Assembly: GCA_050292445.1 (NCBI GenBank)
Contig: JBNKLQ010000090.1
Span: 1-20,938, forward strand
DNA: 20,938 nt
From: Leptofilum sp050292445
GTDB lineage: Bacteria; Chloroflexota; Anaerolineae; Promineifilales; Promineifilaceae
Direction of reading: 5' to 3'
Shown piece after piece: positions 7,653-14,284 of the stretch; position 1 is the stretch's first letter, and each line of letters starts with the position of its first letter. Made by a program: the position numbers and the translations under genes. Under the pieces are notes generated by a model that was given only the letters and a program-made list of their open reading frames with translations, did not search any database and was not told where the DNA came from.

Positions 7653-8444
7653 ATGTCTTCAAATTCGCCACCATACACAAATTCTCAGGCCCACCAGTTA
7701 GAGACCATTGGCTTTCTTGCGACTGGCATCGCCCACGATTTCAGCAATTTATTGACCAGCATTGTTGGACAAACCTCACTTGCTTTGGCCACACTACCAC
7801 AAGATAATGTTGCTCGTTTTCATATCGAAAAGGCTATGCAAGCAGCTGAGTTTGCCGCCGAACTAACCCGTCAGCTTCTCACGTATGCATCCTCTCAAGA
7901 TGCCCCTGATGAGCTAATCAATTTAAATGAGTTAATCAAAGATAATATCAGTTTATTAAATACGACCTTGCTTAATGGTGTTTCTTTGCAGCTCGATTTA
8001 ATGCCCAATATCCCCCCATTAGAAGCTAAACGCGCCCATTTTCAACAGCTTATTATGAATTTGATCATTAATGCGGCTGAATCGATAGAAGGCGGCATGG
8101 GATCTGTCTTATTACGCACTGGTCAAGAAATGATACAAGAAAATGATCGTAAACATCAATTCATTAATACGCGATCTCTTCATTCTGGCTGTTACATATA
8201 TTTCCAAGTCACCGATACTGGCAGCGGGATGACACCCTATCAAATTCAACAGGTTTTCTCCCCATTTTTCACGACCAAACCTTCTGGGCGGGGCTTAGGC
8301 TTATCAATGGTATTGGACATTGTCAATCTGTATAAAGGGGGGATTTTGGTTGATAGTCAACCGGGACTCGGAACAACCTTTAACATCTATTTACCGCTAC
8401 CTACCCATCTCGGCACGATGCCCAACACCGCAACGCTGCATTAA
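7653..8444 (+). CDS. Soluble sensor-less histidine kinase
   Basis: A 263-aa protein consisting almost only of a kinase core. H-box with His28 in GIAHDFSNLLTSIVGQTSLAL (HDxxNLL type, as in hybrid and PAS kinases), N-box LIMNLIINAAES (Asn136/140), G1 DTGSGM (188-193), F-box FSPFFTTK (202-209), G2 GRGLGLSMV (212-220). There is no transmembrane, PAS, GAF or receiver domain and no response regulator nearby, so signal input and the phosphorylation target must come from partner proteins. It lies 185 bases after the TPR gene with no terminator between them. I saw no ribosome binding site before the ATG at 7653. Its stop codon overlaps that of the convergent tlyA. Confidence 0.85.
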   Translation: MSSNSPPYTNSQAHQLETIGFLATGIAHDFSNLLTSIVGQTSLALATLPQDNVARFHIEKAMQAAEFAAELTRQLLTYASSQDAPDELINLNELIKDNISLLNTTLLNGVSLQLDLMPNIPPLEAKRAHFQQLIMNLIINAAESIEGGMGSVLLRTGQEMIQENDRKHQFINTRSLHSGCYIYFQVTDTGSGMTPYQIQQVFSPFFTTKPSGRGLGLSMVLDIVNLYKGGILVDSQPGLGTTFNIYLPLPTHLGTMPNTATLH

Positions 8445-9238
8445 TCCTCGGCTGGATTGATTTTGGACAGTAAGTCATCAACGGCCGTTTCCCCCACCAC
8501 ATCCTCTGCATCCACCTGCAACCAAACCAGAAACTCCACATTACCCTCAGCGCCTGTCACCGGAGAGGTGGTTAGCCCCTGCACGCCAAAGCCATGTGCA
8601 CCAAACCAATGCATCAATGTTTCTAACACCGCGCGATGAACGGCCGTATCCTTCACAATGCCGCCCCGCCCCACCTGCTTGGGTCCAGCTTCAAACTGTG
8701 GCTTGATCAACGCCACGATATTCGCATTTGAAGTCAACCATTTTTTTACAGCCGGTAAGATCAGGCGCAACGAGATGAAAGACACATCAATCGCCACAAA
8801 ATTGACCGGCTCATCGAGCGATTCCAGATAGCGGGCGTTGGTACGCTCCAACACAATGACACGTTTATCCTGGCGCAGCGACCAATCCAGCTGGCCATAC
8901 CCCACGTCAATCGCATAAACGCGCGCCGCACCATTTTGCAGCATCACATCGGTAAAACCACCGGTGCAGGCCCCCACATCGGCACAGATGGCACCGGTCA
9001 CATCCAAAGCAAATGTTTCCAATGCGCCAGCCAGTTTAAAGCCACCGCGCCCCACGTAAGGCAGTTGCGCCTTTAGCTCAATGGTCGCTTCCAGCGGAAC
9101 GGCCGTTCCCGGTTTATCCATGCGCGCCCCATCCACCAGCACCTCGCCCGCCAAAATAACGCCCTGCGCCTTCGACCGCGTGGGCACCAACCCACGCGCC
9201 ACTAGCAACTTATCTAACCGTTCCTTTTTCTTCGCCAA
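8441..9238 (-). CDS. tlyA: TlyA-family rRNA 2'-O-methyltransferase
   Basis: Ribosomal RNA cytidine 2'-O-methyltransferase (often annotated hemolysin A). Seen: N-terminal S4 RNA-binding domain (KERLDKLLVARGLVPTRSKA...GEVLVDG), then a Rossmann FtsJ-like domain with SAM motif ADVGACTGGFTDVML and the K-D-K-E set in GGFKLAGAL, IDVSFISL, ALIKPQFE and GNVEFLVWL. The open frame reaches a GTG at 9259, but a TTG at 9238 with GGAG five bases upstream gives MAKKKERLDKLL, matching the usual TlyA N-terminus and yielding 265 aa. It carries three octamer copies (8481, 8640, 9099). Its TAA overlaps the TAA of the convergent kinase gene. Confidence 0.93.
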   Translation of the reverse strand: MAKKKERLDKLLVARGLVPTRSKAQGVILAGEVLVDGARMDKPGTAVPLEATIELKAQLPYVGRGGFKLAGALETFALDVTGAICADVGACTGGFTDVMLQNGAARVYAIDVGYGQLDWSLRQDKRVIVLERTNARYLESLDEPVNFVAIDVSFISLRLILPAVKKWLTSNANIVALIKPQFEAGPKQVGRGGIVKDTAVHRAVLETLMHWFGAHGFGVQGLTTSPVTGAEGNVEFLVWLQVDAEDVVGETAVDDLLSKINPAED

Positions 9239-9243
9239 AATCA

Positions 9244-9247
9244 CTCC
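9244..9247 (-). promoter_or_regulatory. Ribosome binding site selecting the TTG start of tlyA
   Basis: GGAG on the minus strand followed by TGATT and TTG at 9238. It sits inside the longer GTG-initiated frame, so it favours the shorter protein. Confidence 0.5.
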
Positions 9248-9278
9248 GCTCAATAGCACGTAGATGATAAGAACAAAA

Positions 9279-9310
9279 AATCAGCGTTCATCTGCGTTAA
9301 TCAGCGTCCC
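9279..9310. repeat. 10-bp periodic repeat TCAGCGTTMA
   Basis: Three consecutive ten-base units fall in register from 9281: TCAGCGTTCA, TCTGCGTTAA, TCAGCGTCCC. The element fills most of the gap between tlyA and the reductase gene. A related sequence (TCTGCGTCATCTGTG on the minus strand) occurs at about 17475-17490, so it is probably one member of a dispersed intergenic family. Confidence 0.6.
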
Positions 9311-9313
9311 ATC

Positions 9314-10258
9314 TTAAACACGCTGACCCCAATCCGCCAAAATATCTCTTAACGATTCCTCCAAACTAAAGCCCGGCTGCCAACCAGTTTGCGCCGCCAG
9401 TTTGGCATAACTGCCGTACAAGCAAGGCGTGTCAGACGGCCGCATCCGCGCCGGATCTTGCTCGATAACCACCTCAATGCCAGCAATATCTATCAATTTT
9501 TGCAAAACAGTCTCAATCTTCACCGGCTGGCCGGAGCAAATCAGGTAGGTCTCTCCCGGTGCTCCCTTCTCTGCCAGCAGTTCGTAAGCCCGAACCACAT
9601 CGCGCACATCGGTAAAATCACGCATCGCTTCCAGATTGCCCACCATCATACGGTTGGGGCGCAGCCCCGCCTGAATCTCCGCCAGTTGGCTGGCAAAATC
9701 AGGCACCACAAAACCAAGCGCCTGGTGCGGCCCGATATGGTTAAACGGACGTGCTTCCACCACCGGCAGTTGATACCGTTCCCAATAAAGCGGCACCAGC
9801 AGGCCAGCGGCCCATTTGCTCACGCCGTACGGATGATTGGGCGCTGGCACCGTTTGCTCGGTGATGGGCAACATTTCAGCCTGAATCTCTCCATAAATTT
9901 CCGCACTGGATACGATGAGGACACGCGGACGGCCGTATCCCACCACCGCCTGTAACAAATTTGCCGTCCCCACACTGTTGACTGCCAGCGTTAGCCCCGG
10001 CTGCTGCCAGGAACGCGCCGGATACGCCTGCCCCGCCAAATGATAAACCATATCTGGCTGGGCCTGGGCCACGGCCGTTTCCAACGACGACATCTCCAGC
10101 AAATTGCCCTCAATGAGCATCACACGATCGTTTTGGAGCAGTGGTTGATGGCTCGTCTCTTGATGAACCAGGGCAAAAAGCTCATGCCCAGCCGCCACCA
10201 AGTTTTCTACCAAATGAGACCCGGCAAATCCGGTTGCTCCTGTGATAAAAATACGCAT
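9314..10258 (-). CDS. rmd: Extended SDR, RMD-type GDP-4-dehydro-6-deoxymannose reductase
   Basis: A 314-aa NAD(P)-dependent extended short-chain dehydrogenase. Seen: GATGFAG nucleotide-binding turn (7-13), HLAGQ, Ser117/118 in IVSSAEIYG, catalytic YGVSK (Tyr144, Lys148), then RPFNHIGPHQALGFVVPDFASQ and VGNLEAMRDFTDVRDVVRAY. The last two segments are characteristic of RMD and close relatives, which make GDP-D-rhamnose or GDP-6-deoxy-D-talose from the product of GDP-mannose 4,6-dehydratase. The dehydratase is not in the window. Start ATG at 10258 with AAAGGA five bases upstream. A related 4-epimerase or dehydratase specificity cannot be excluded. It likely supplies a deoxyhexose for cell-surface glycans. 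Confidence 0.85.
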   Translation of the reverse strand: MRIFITGATGFAGSHLVENLVAAGHELFALVHQETSHQPLLQNDRVMLIEGNLLEMSSLETAVAQAQPDMVYHLAGQAYPARSWQQPGLTLAVNSVGTANLLQAVVGYGRPRVLIVSSAEIYGEIQAEMLPITEQTVPAPNHPYGVSKWAAGLLVPLYWERYQLPVVEARPFNHIGPHQALGFVVPDFASQLAEIQAGLRPNRMMVGNLEAMRDFTDVRDVVRAYELLAEKGAPGETYLICSGQPVKIETVLQKLIDIAGIEVVIEQDPARMRPSDTPCLYGSYAKLAAQTGWQPGFSLEESLRDILADWGQRV

Positions 10259-10330
10259 AAAAATCCTTTGCTAATCTGAATTATTTGGGAAGTCGTAAAA
10301 TTTATCAGAATGTCTGACTAAATCTGCCAC

Positions 10331-10336
10331 ATTATA
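10331..10336 (-). promoter_or_regulatory. Possible -10 box for the reductase gene
   Basis: Minus strand TATAAT about 70 bases upstream of the ATG; no good -35 box. It lies in a 250-base divergent intergenic region (10259-10508) that also has an inverted pair CAGGTG/CACCTG (10373-10378, 10390-10395) and the promoter of the opposite gene. No other content is evident there. Confidence 0.35.
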
Positions 10337-10473
10337 CCTGCCAAACCATTGTGAGCTAAAGATCAATTGTTCCAGGTGCATATTGCCCACACCTGTGTGA
10401 GCAAAGAATACGTTCACAAATAACTTTGGCAAGGAAACGCATCCGCCAGGTTTGCCAGTTCACCACACAAAAG

Positions 10474-10501
10474 TTGAAAACGGGCAATCCCAAAGTATAA
10501 T
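10474..10501 (+). promoter_or_regulatory. Strong promoter giving a predicted leaderless transcript
   Basis: TTGAAA (10474-10479), 16-base spacer, TATAAT (10496-10501). Seven bases after the -10 box comes A10509, the first base of an in-frame ATG. The predicted transcript therefore begins on the start codon. The nearest upstream in-frame ATG (10500) overlaps the -10 box itself and could not be on this transcript. Confidence 0.65.
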
Positions 10502-10508
10502 GCACGCT

Positions 10509-11693
10509 ATGAATGCGGCTCTCCACACCATCACACAAACTTTGGCAGCGGATTTGGGTTCTCAACTGGAAGCAGTTTTTCTTTTTGGCAGCCGGGCGGC
10601 CCAAAAATACCAAACGGCCGTTTCCGACACCAATCTCCTGCTCATCACCGCCCCAGACACTAACATCCACACCATTCGCCAGAGCTTTTATCCCCTGTGG
10701 CAAGAACACAGAATGGTACTCAAGCGAGCGCCGCTTGTCGCCAGCCGCCACGCATTCAAGCGGCATCTACAGCTCAACCCGCATCTGGCCCTGAATTTGC
10801 TCCAGCAAGGCCAGCAGCTAGCTGGGGCATCGATGCCGGATGGTTATTTTCGTACTCAGGTGAGGCCAGCTGAACTGTATGCCCATTTGGCTCAGCAGCT
10901 GCTGGATGCCTCTGCGGCTCTCGGCCAAACCAGCGACCCACAAGAAGAGATGTTGCTCAATCGACTGGCACGACAAGTCAGCAATCGACCACTGTCCCAG
11001 GGGGAAACGGCCGTTACCCAATATAATCTCGTTCAGCAGGCATTAACGGCCGTACTCAACCAACTACCTGCCGCCCAAAAATGGCACAAAGCTGCCCAAA
11101 CCGGCCCGGCTTCACCCACCATCCCCGGTTTACAGGCCATCTATAACGAAAATAACAAAAACATCTTTGTCTTTAACCAGCTCACACCCAGGCAAATCAG
11201 CCAGATCAACTGGCAGGCGTTGGCCCAACAGCTACCCCAATCAAATGACTCCCTGCACATCACCACCGTGGCCCAATTTTGCCTGATGACCCTCTACGAC
11301 AAAGCGCTTGATTTGCGCTTCAACAAATATCAGCACAAATGGGGCATTCATTTTCTGCCTCGACTCACCCCATCGAGCCGCCAAATTTTGCGCCAGGCCG
11401 CTCGCACGCCCTCCCAAATTTTGGTTGATGCCCTACCACACAGCTTTCTCACCGCCGCCAACGCCAACGACGACACCCTGCACAAACTCATCCACGATTA
11501 CCAAAATCGGATGCTCAACATTCAGCTAGAAAACGAACTGCTTTTCCGGCTCGGCCTCATCCCCGCCAAATTCGTGCCACCCGAACCCCTGCCAGAACGA
11601 GATGTGTCGGCTCCCAAGCGGCTGGATGCCATCTTCCAGCATTTAGAATGGTGGGCCGATTTTTACCAAACCGCCTTGCAATCCCAAACGTGA
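10509..11693 (+). CDS. Nucleotidyltransferase-fold protein with degenerate metal site
   Basis: A 394-aa protein. The N-terminal segment LEAVFLFGSRAAQKYQTAVSDTNLLLI has the Pol-beta/minimal nucleotidyltransferase signature (GS, then S-D-x-D followed by a hydrophobic strand), but the second acidic residue is Asn (SDTN). Metal-dependent transfer may therefore be lost or altered. The remaining 330 residues are mostly helical, Gln/Leu-rich and unrecognised. The open frame begins further upstream at 10452, but the promoter position favours ATG 10509, possibly leaderless. Three octamer copies lie inside (10614, 11007, 11046). Its TGA overlaps the GTG start of the glycosidase-like gene, suggesting a coupled operon. 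Function unknown. Confidence 0.6.
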   Translation: MNAALHTITQTLAADLGSQLEAVFLFGSRAAQKYQTAVSDTNLLLITAPDTNIHTIRQSFYPLWQEHRMVLKRAPLVASRHAFKRHLQLNPHLALNLLQQGQQLAGASMPDGYFRTQVRPAELYAHLAQQLLDASAALGQTSDPQEEMLLNRLARQVSNRPLSQGETAVTQYNLVQQALTAVLNQLPAAQKWHKAAQTGPASPTIPGLQAIYNENNKNIFVFNQLTPRQISQINWQALAQQLPQSNDSLHITTVAQFCLMTLYDKALDLRFNKYQHKWGIHFLPRLTPSSRQILRQAARTPSQILVDALPHSFLTAANANDDTLHKLIHDYQNRMLNIQLENELLFRLGLIPAKFVPPEPLPERDVSAPKRLDAIFQHLEWWADFYQTALQSQT

Positions 11694-12793
11694 CCTTGCC
11701 TTTCCCCAAGCTCCAATTTCGCAGTGGCCTGCGCCTGCTGTTGCTCATCGCCCTCATTTCGCTCATGCAGCCTGCCCCACTGCTCATCGTGCCCGGCCCA
11801 CCACAAACGGTACAGACCAGCCATCCTATCGTCGGCGTCCACACCCGCCTGACCGATGAGGTGGAAGAGTGGAAAGTCCAGCGCAGCCTGGAGATGGTGC
11901 GCCAGATGGGGTCGCCTTGGATTGTGGAGCTGTTTCCCTGGGCCTACTACCACGCCGCAGACGGCGGCATCGCCTGGGAACATCCAGACATGGTGATTGA
12001 ACACGCTCACGCTCAGGGGCTGAAAGTGATTGCCCGCATCGGCCTGACGCCCGGCTGGGCACGCCCGCCAGACACGCCACTCAACTATCTGGACGCCGAT
12101 GCTTACGATGATTTTGCCGATTTTGCCGCCCAATTTGCCGCCCGTTACCAGGGCAAGCTGGCGGCCATCATCGTGGGCAATGAACCCAATTTGAACTATG
12201 AGTGGGGTTATCGGCAGGCAACGGCCGTAGATTACGTCGATCTGCTCAAAGTGATGTACCCGGCCATCAAAGCCGCCAATCCAGATGTGCTGGTGCTGGG
12301 AGGCGCGCTGGCTCCCACCCTGGAACCCGCCGGGTCACCCTGGGGCCTGAACGATCTGGAATACCTCGACCAGATGTACGCCGCCGGAGCCGCCGACTAC
12401 TTTGACGGCCTGGCCGTGCACAGCTACGGTCTCACCTTCCCCGCCCTGGCCGAACCTGGCCCAGACATCCTCAACTTCCGCCGCGTGGAGCTGGTGCGTG
12501 ACGTGATGCTGCGGCACAATGACGCCGACAGCAAAATATACATCACTGAATTTGGCTGGAACGACCACCCCCGCTGGACCATGGCCGTGCGCCCCGGCCA
12601 GCGCATCCAAAACACCCTAGACGCCTTCACCTACGCCGAAGAAAATTGGCCCTATGTCGAAATGATTGCAGTCTGGGCCTTCCGCTTCCCCGCGCCGACC
12701 AAAAGCTTCATGGATTATTACACGCTCGTCACGCCCGAATTTGTGGCCAAGCCGATTTATACGGAATTGCAGAGGTTTACCGGCAATGAATGA
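11690..12793 (+). CDS. Exported TIM-barrel glycoside-hydrolase-like protein
   Basis: With the GTG at 11690 (overlapping the previous stop as GTGA) the product is 367 aa and begins with a basic stretch and a hydrophobic signal or anchor helix (LRLLLLIALISLM), so an extracytoplasmic location is likely. An upstream ATG at 11648 would add 14 residues. The body looks like a clan GH-A barrel: IIVGNEPNLNYEW carries the NEP motif expected for the acid/base Glu, and KIYITEFGWND carries the expected nucleophile Glu; HSYGL and WAFRFP lie on other strand ends. The exact GH family and substrate cannot be told. It sits between a nucleotidyltransferase-fold gene and a solute-binding lipoprotein, overlapping both, which suggests they are co-expressed. 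Confidence 0.75.
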   Translation: MTLPFPKLQFRSGLRLLLLIALISLMQPAPLLIVPGPPQTVQTSHPIVGVHTRLTDEVEEWKVQRSLEMVRQMGSPWIVELFPWAYYHAADGGIAWEHPDMVIEHAHAQGLKVIARIGLTPGWARPPDTPLNYLDADAYDDFADFAAQFAARYQGKLAAIIVGNEPNLNYEWGYRQATAVDYVDLLKVMYPAIKAANPDVLVLGGALAPTLEPAGSPWGLNDLEYLDQMYAAGAADYFDGLAVHSYGLTFPALAEPGPDILNFRRVELVRDVMLRHNDADSKIYITEFGWNDHPRWTMAVRPGQRIQNTLDAFTYAEENWPYVEMIAVWAFRFPAPTKSFMDYYTLVTPEFVAKPIYTELQRFTGNE

Positions 12794-13685
12794 ATTGGCC
12801 GCAGAGTTCACAGAGGGAAAAGAGAATTTGAGAGAAAAGCCCCACTTTTCACTTTTCACTTCTCACTTTTCACTCCCCCGGATCGAAACCAGATCGCTCA
12901 CCCGTTATGCTAGAAGAAGCTTTTGGCTAACGGCCGTTTTCCTCCTCACCTTCATTTTCCTGCAAAGCGGCTGCAAGCTGGCTGACGACAGCTGGGAAAG
13001 GGTGCAAGCGACAGGCGTGCTGCGCGTAGGGCTGGACCCCACCTATCCACCATTTGAGGTAGATGATGGCAGCGGCGTCACTGGCCTGGACGTCGATCTG
13101 GCCAAAGCCATCGCCGCTGATTTAGGTTTAGACGTACAGTTTGTTTACTTTGGCTACGATGGCTTGTATGATGCTTTAGCAACCAATCAGGTGGATGTGC
13201 TGCTCTCCGCCCTGGTGATCATCCCGGAAAAGACGCGAGACTTTTCTTACAGCACGCCCTATTTTGATGCTGGTGAAATCTTGATTGTCCCGGCGGAAAA
13301 TAACATAATTGAAACGATGGCAGATTTAGGTAGCCAAACGCTGGCCGTGGAGTTAGGCAGTTTAGGGCATGTCGAAGCAACGGAGTGGGCCAAGCGAGTG
13401 GCAGATTTGGAAATACGGCCGTTTCCCACCGCAGATGAAGCGATAACGGCCGTACAGAAAGGCAATGCCGACGCCGCCCTCACCGATGCTATAAGCGGCC
13501 GTCTCTTTCTGCGCGACCACGACGACCTCAAGCGGCTGCCACAAAGCGTCACCGTAGAACCTTTCGCCCTGGTTGTGCGTAGTGAAGACGAGCAGTTACT
13601 CACCGTGCTCAACCAAAGCCTGGCCACCCTACAGCAGTCCGGCCAGCTTGACCAAATCGAATCCAAGTGGCTCGATCATAAATGA
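12786..13685 (+). CDS. Family 3 extracellular solute-binding lipoprotein
   Basis: A 299-aa periplasmic-binding-type protein (SBP_bac_3). Seen: hydrophobic helix LTAVFLLTFIFLQSGC ending in an imperfect lipobox Cys, then GVLRVGLDPTYPPFE, GLDVDLAKAIAADLGL, DGLYDALATNQVDVLLSAL, KTRDFSYSTPYFDAGEILIV, a second lobe with LAVELGSLGHVEA and the C-terminal VVRSEDEQLLTVLNQSLATLQQSGQL. Family 3 proteins usually bind amino acids or small polar ligands for ABC importers, but no permease or ATPase gene is nearby. The first ~35 residues are encoded by repeat-like DNA (12795-12875) and are unlike a signal peptide. ATG 12786 overlaps the previous gene by 8 bases; a TTG near 12828 is an alternative start. Confidence 0.85.
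   Translation: MNELAAEFTEGKENLREKPHFSLFTSHFSLPRIETRSLTRYARRSFWLTAVFLLTFIFLQSGCKLADDSWERVQATGVLRVGLDPTYPPFEVDDGSGVTGLDVDLAKAIAADLGLDVQFVYFGYDGLYDALATNQVDVLLSALVIIPEKTRDFSYSTPYFDAGEILIVPAENNIIETMADLGSQTLAVELGSLGHVEATEWAKRVADLEIRPFPTADEAITAVQKGNADAALTDAISGRLFLRDHDDLKRLPQSVTVEPFALVVRSEDEQLLTVLNQSLATLQQSGQLDQIESKWLDHK
12795..12875. repeat. Intergenic-type repeat inside the lipoprotein N-terminus
   Basis: Two low-complexity blocks: GCAGAGTTCACAGAGG with purine-rich continuation (complement of the CTCTGTG-type repeat at 17508-17553), then near-perfect copies of ACTTTTC/ACTTCTC from about 12842 to 12871. They encode residues about 4-30 of the solute-binding protein, ahead of its hydrophobic export helix. 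Confidence 0.55.
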
Positions 13686-13697
13686 GCTAAACAATTC

Positions 13698-14015
13698 ATG
13701 AAAGAAATACAAATCGATACGACAATAATTCATGACTGGTCATCGTTTCACGAGATATTCAAGGATGCCTTTGGATTTCCAGATTATTATGGTGCAAATA
13801 TGGACGCCTGGATTGATTGCATGTCTTGTTTAAACGATCCACCATCTGGAATGAGCAAAATCACCCTTGAACTGGGAGAACCATTAACCATTAAGTTGTT
13901 GCAAACCGCAGACTTCATGAAACGTTGCCCCGAACAGTTTATGTCCTTTGTTGAATGTTCTGCATTTGTTAACCAACGCTTTCCTGAACCACTACTTTAT
14001 ATTCTTTTTGTATAA
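13698..14015 (+). CDS. Barstar-like ribonuclease inhibitor
   Basis: A 105-aa protein of the barstar family. The segment FPDYYGANMDAWIDCM aligns with barstar LPEYYGENLDALWDCL, keeping the Tyr-Tyr-Gly pair, Asn33, Asp35, Asp39 and Cys40; Asp35 and Asp39 are the main barnase-contacting residues, while Trp38 is replaced by Ile. The C-terminus QRFPEPLLYILFV matches the last barstar strand. Such proteins neutralise barnase-type RNases or toxin domains of polymorphic and contact-dependent toxins. No RNase gene is recognisable in the window, so it is an orphan immunity protein or acts on an unseen partner. It begins 12 bases after the lipoprotein stop, with no clear ribosome binding site, and is AT-richer than the three genes before it. 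Confidence 0.8.
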   Translation: MKEIQIDTTIIHDWSSFHEIFKDAFGFPDYYGANMDAWIDCMSCLNDPPSGMSKITLELGEPLTIKLLQTADFMKRCPEQFMSFVECSAFVNQRFPEPLLYILFV

Positions 14016-14120
14016 TAGGAGCGGTTTCAACTCACCTTTAATTTAGGGACAAAAGGCAACGAGATATGCGCAAATCATCTCCTCCCAATAAATATCTTGC
14101 TGAGCAAATTACCTTCATCT

Positions 14121-14215
14121 GTCATTTCGAGCCGCTTTTGGCGAGAAATCTTTCTAATCCCCGCCAGGTATGTTCCCTGGCAAATCGTAAGATTTCTCCC
14201 TTTGGTCGAAATGAC
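14121..14215. repeat. Long imperfect palindromic intergenic repeat
   Basis: Outer arms GTCATTTCGA (14121-14130) and TCGAAATGAC (14206-14215) are perfect; next GAGAAATCT (14143-14151) pairs with AGATTTCTC (14190-14198); innermost GCCAGG (14163-14168) pairs with CCTGGC (14176-14181). The whole forms a bulged hairpin of about 95 bases. The type (TCATTTCGA...GAGAAATCT) is known as an abundant dispersed repeat in several bacterial groups. It lies in the 269-base gap 14016-14284, which otherwise holds only one degenerate copy of the TTGGTCCAAT motif at 14256-14266. Confidence 0.7.
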
Positions 14216-14284
14216 AATTGAGGGTCGCTTGTTTAATTGCAATCTGAGTAAATACTGGTCCAATTTAGGTGGCTAAAGAAATAA

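Noticed and set aside
7565..7807. 80-aa plus-strand open frame upstream of the kinase
   Set aside because: Overlaps the kinase H-box region in another frame; no coding features of its own.
4850..8444. Complete STAND (Avs-like) defence system
   Set aside because: No nuclease, TIR, protease or pore-forming effector domain is encoded, and an HTH at the N-terminus fits a regulator better.
10356..10766. 136-aa minus-strand open frame before and inside the nucleotidyltransferase-fold gene
   Set aside because: Overlaps a gene with recognisable motifs and a strong promoter; translation shows no domain.
11663..12133. 156-aa minus-strand open frame
   Set aside because: Antisense to the GH-like gene with its catalytic motifs; Trp/Arg/Gly-rich shadow.
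14075..14263. 62-aa minus-strand open frame
   Set aside because: It is a translation of the palindromic intergenic repeat, a common source of spurious small proteins.
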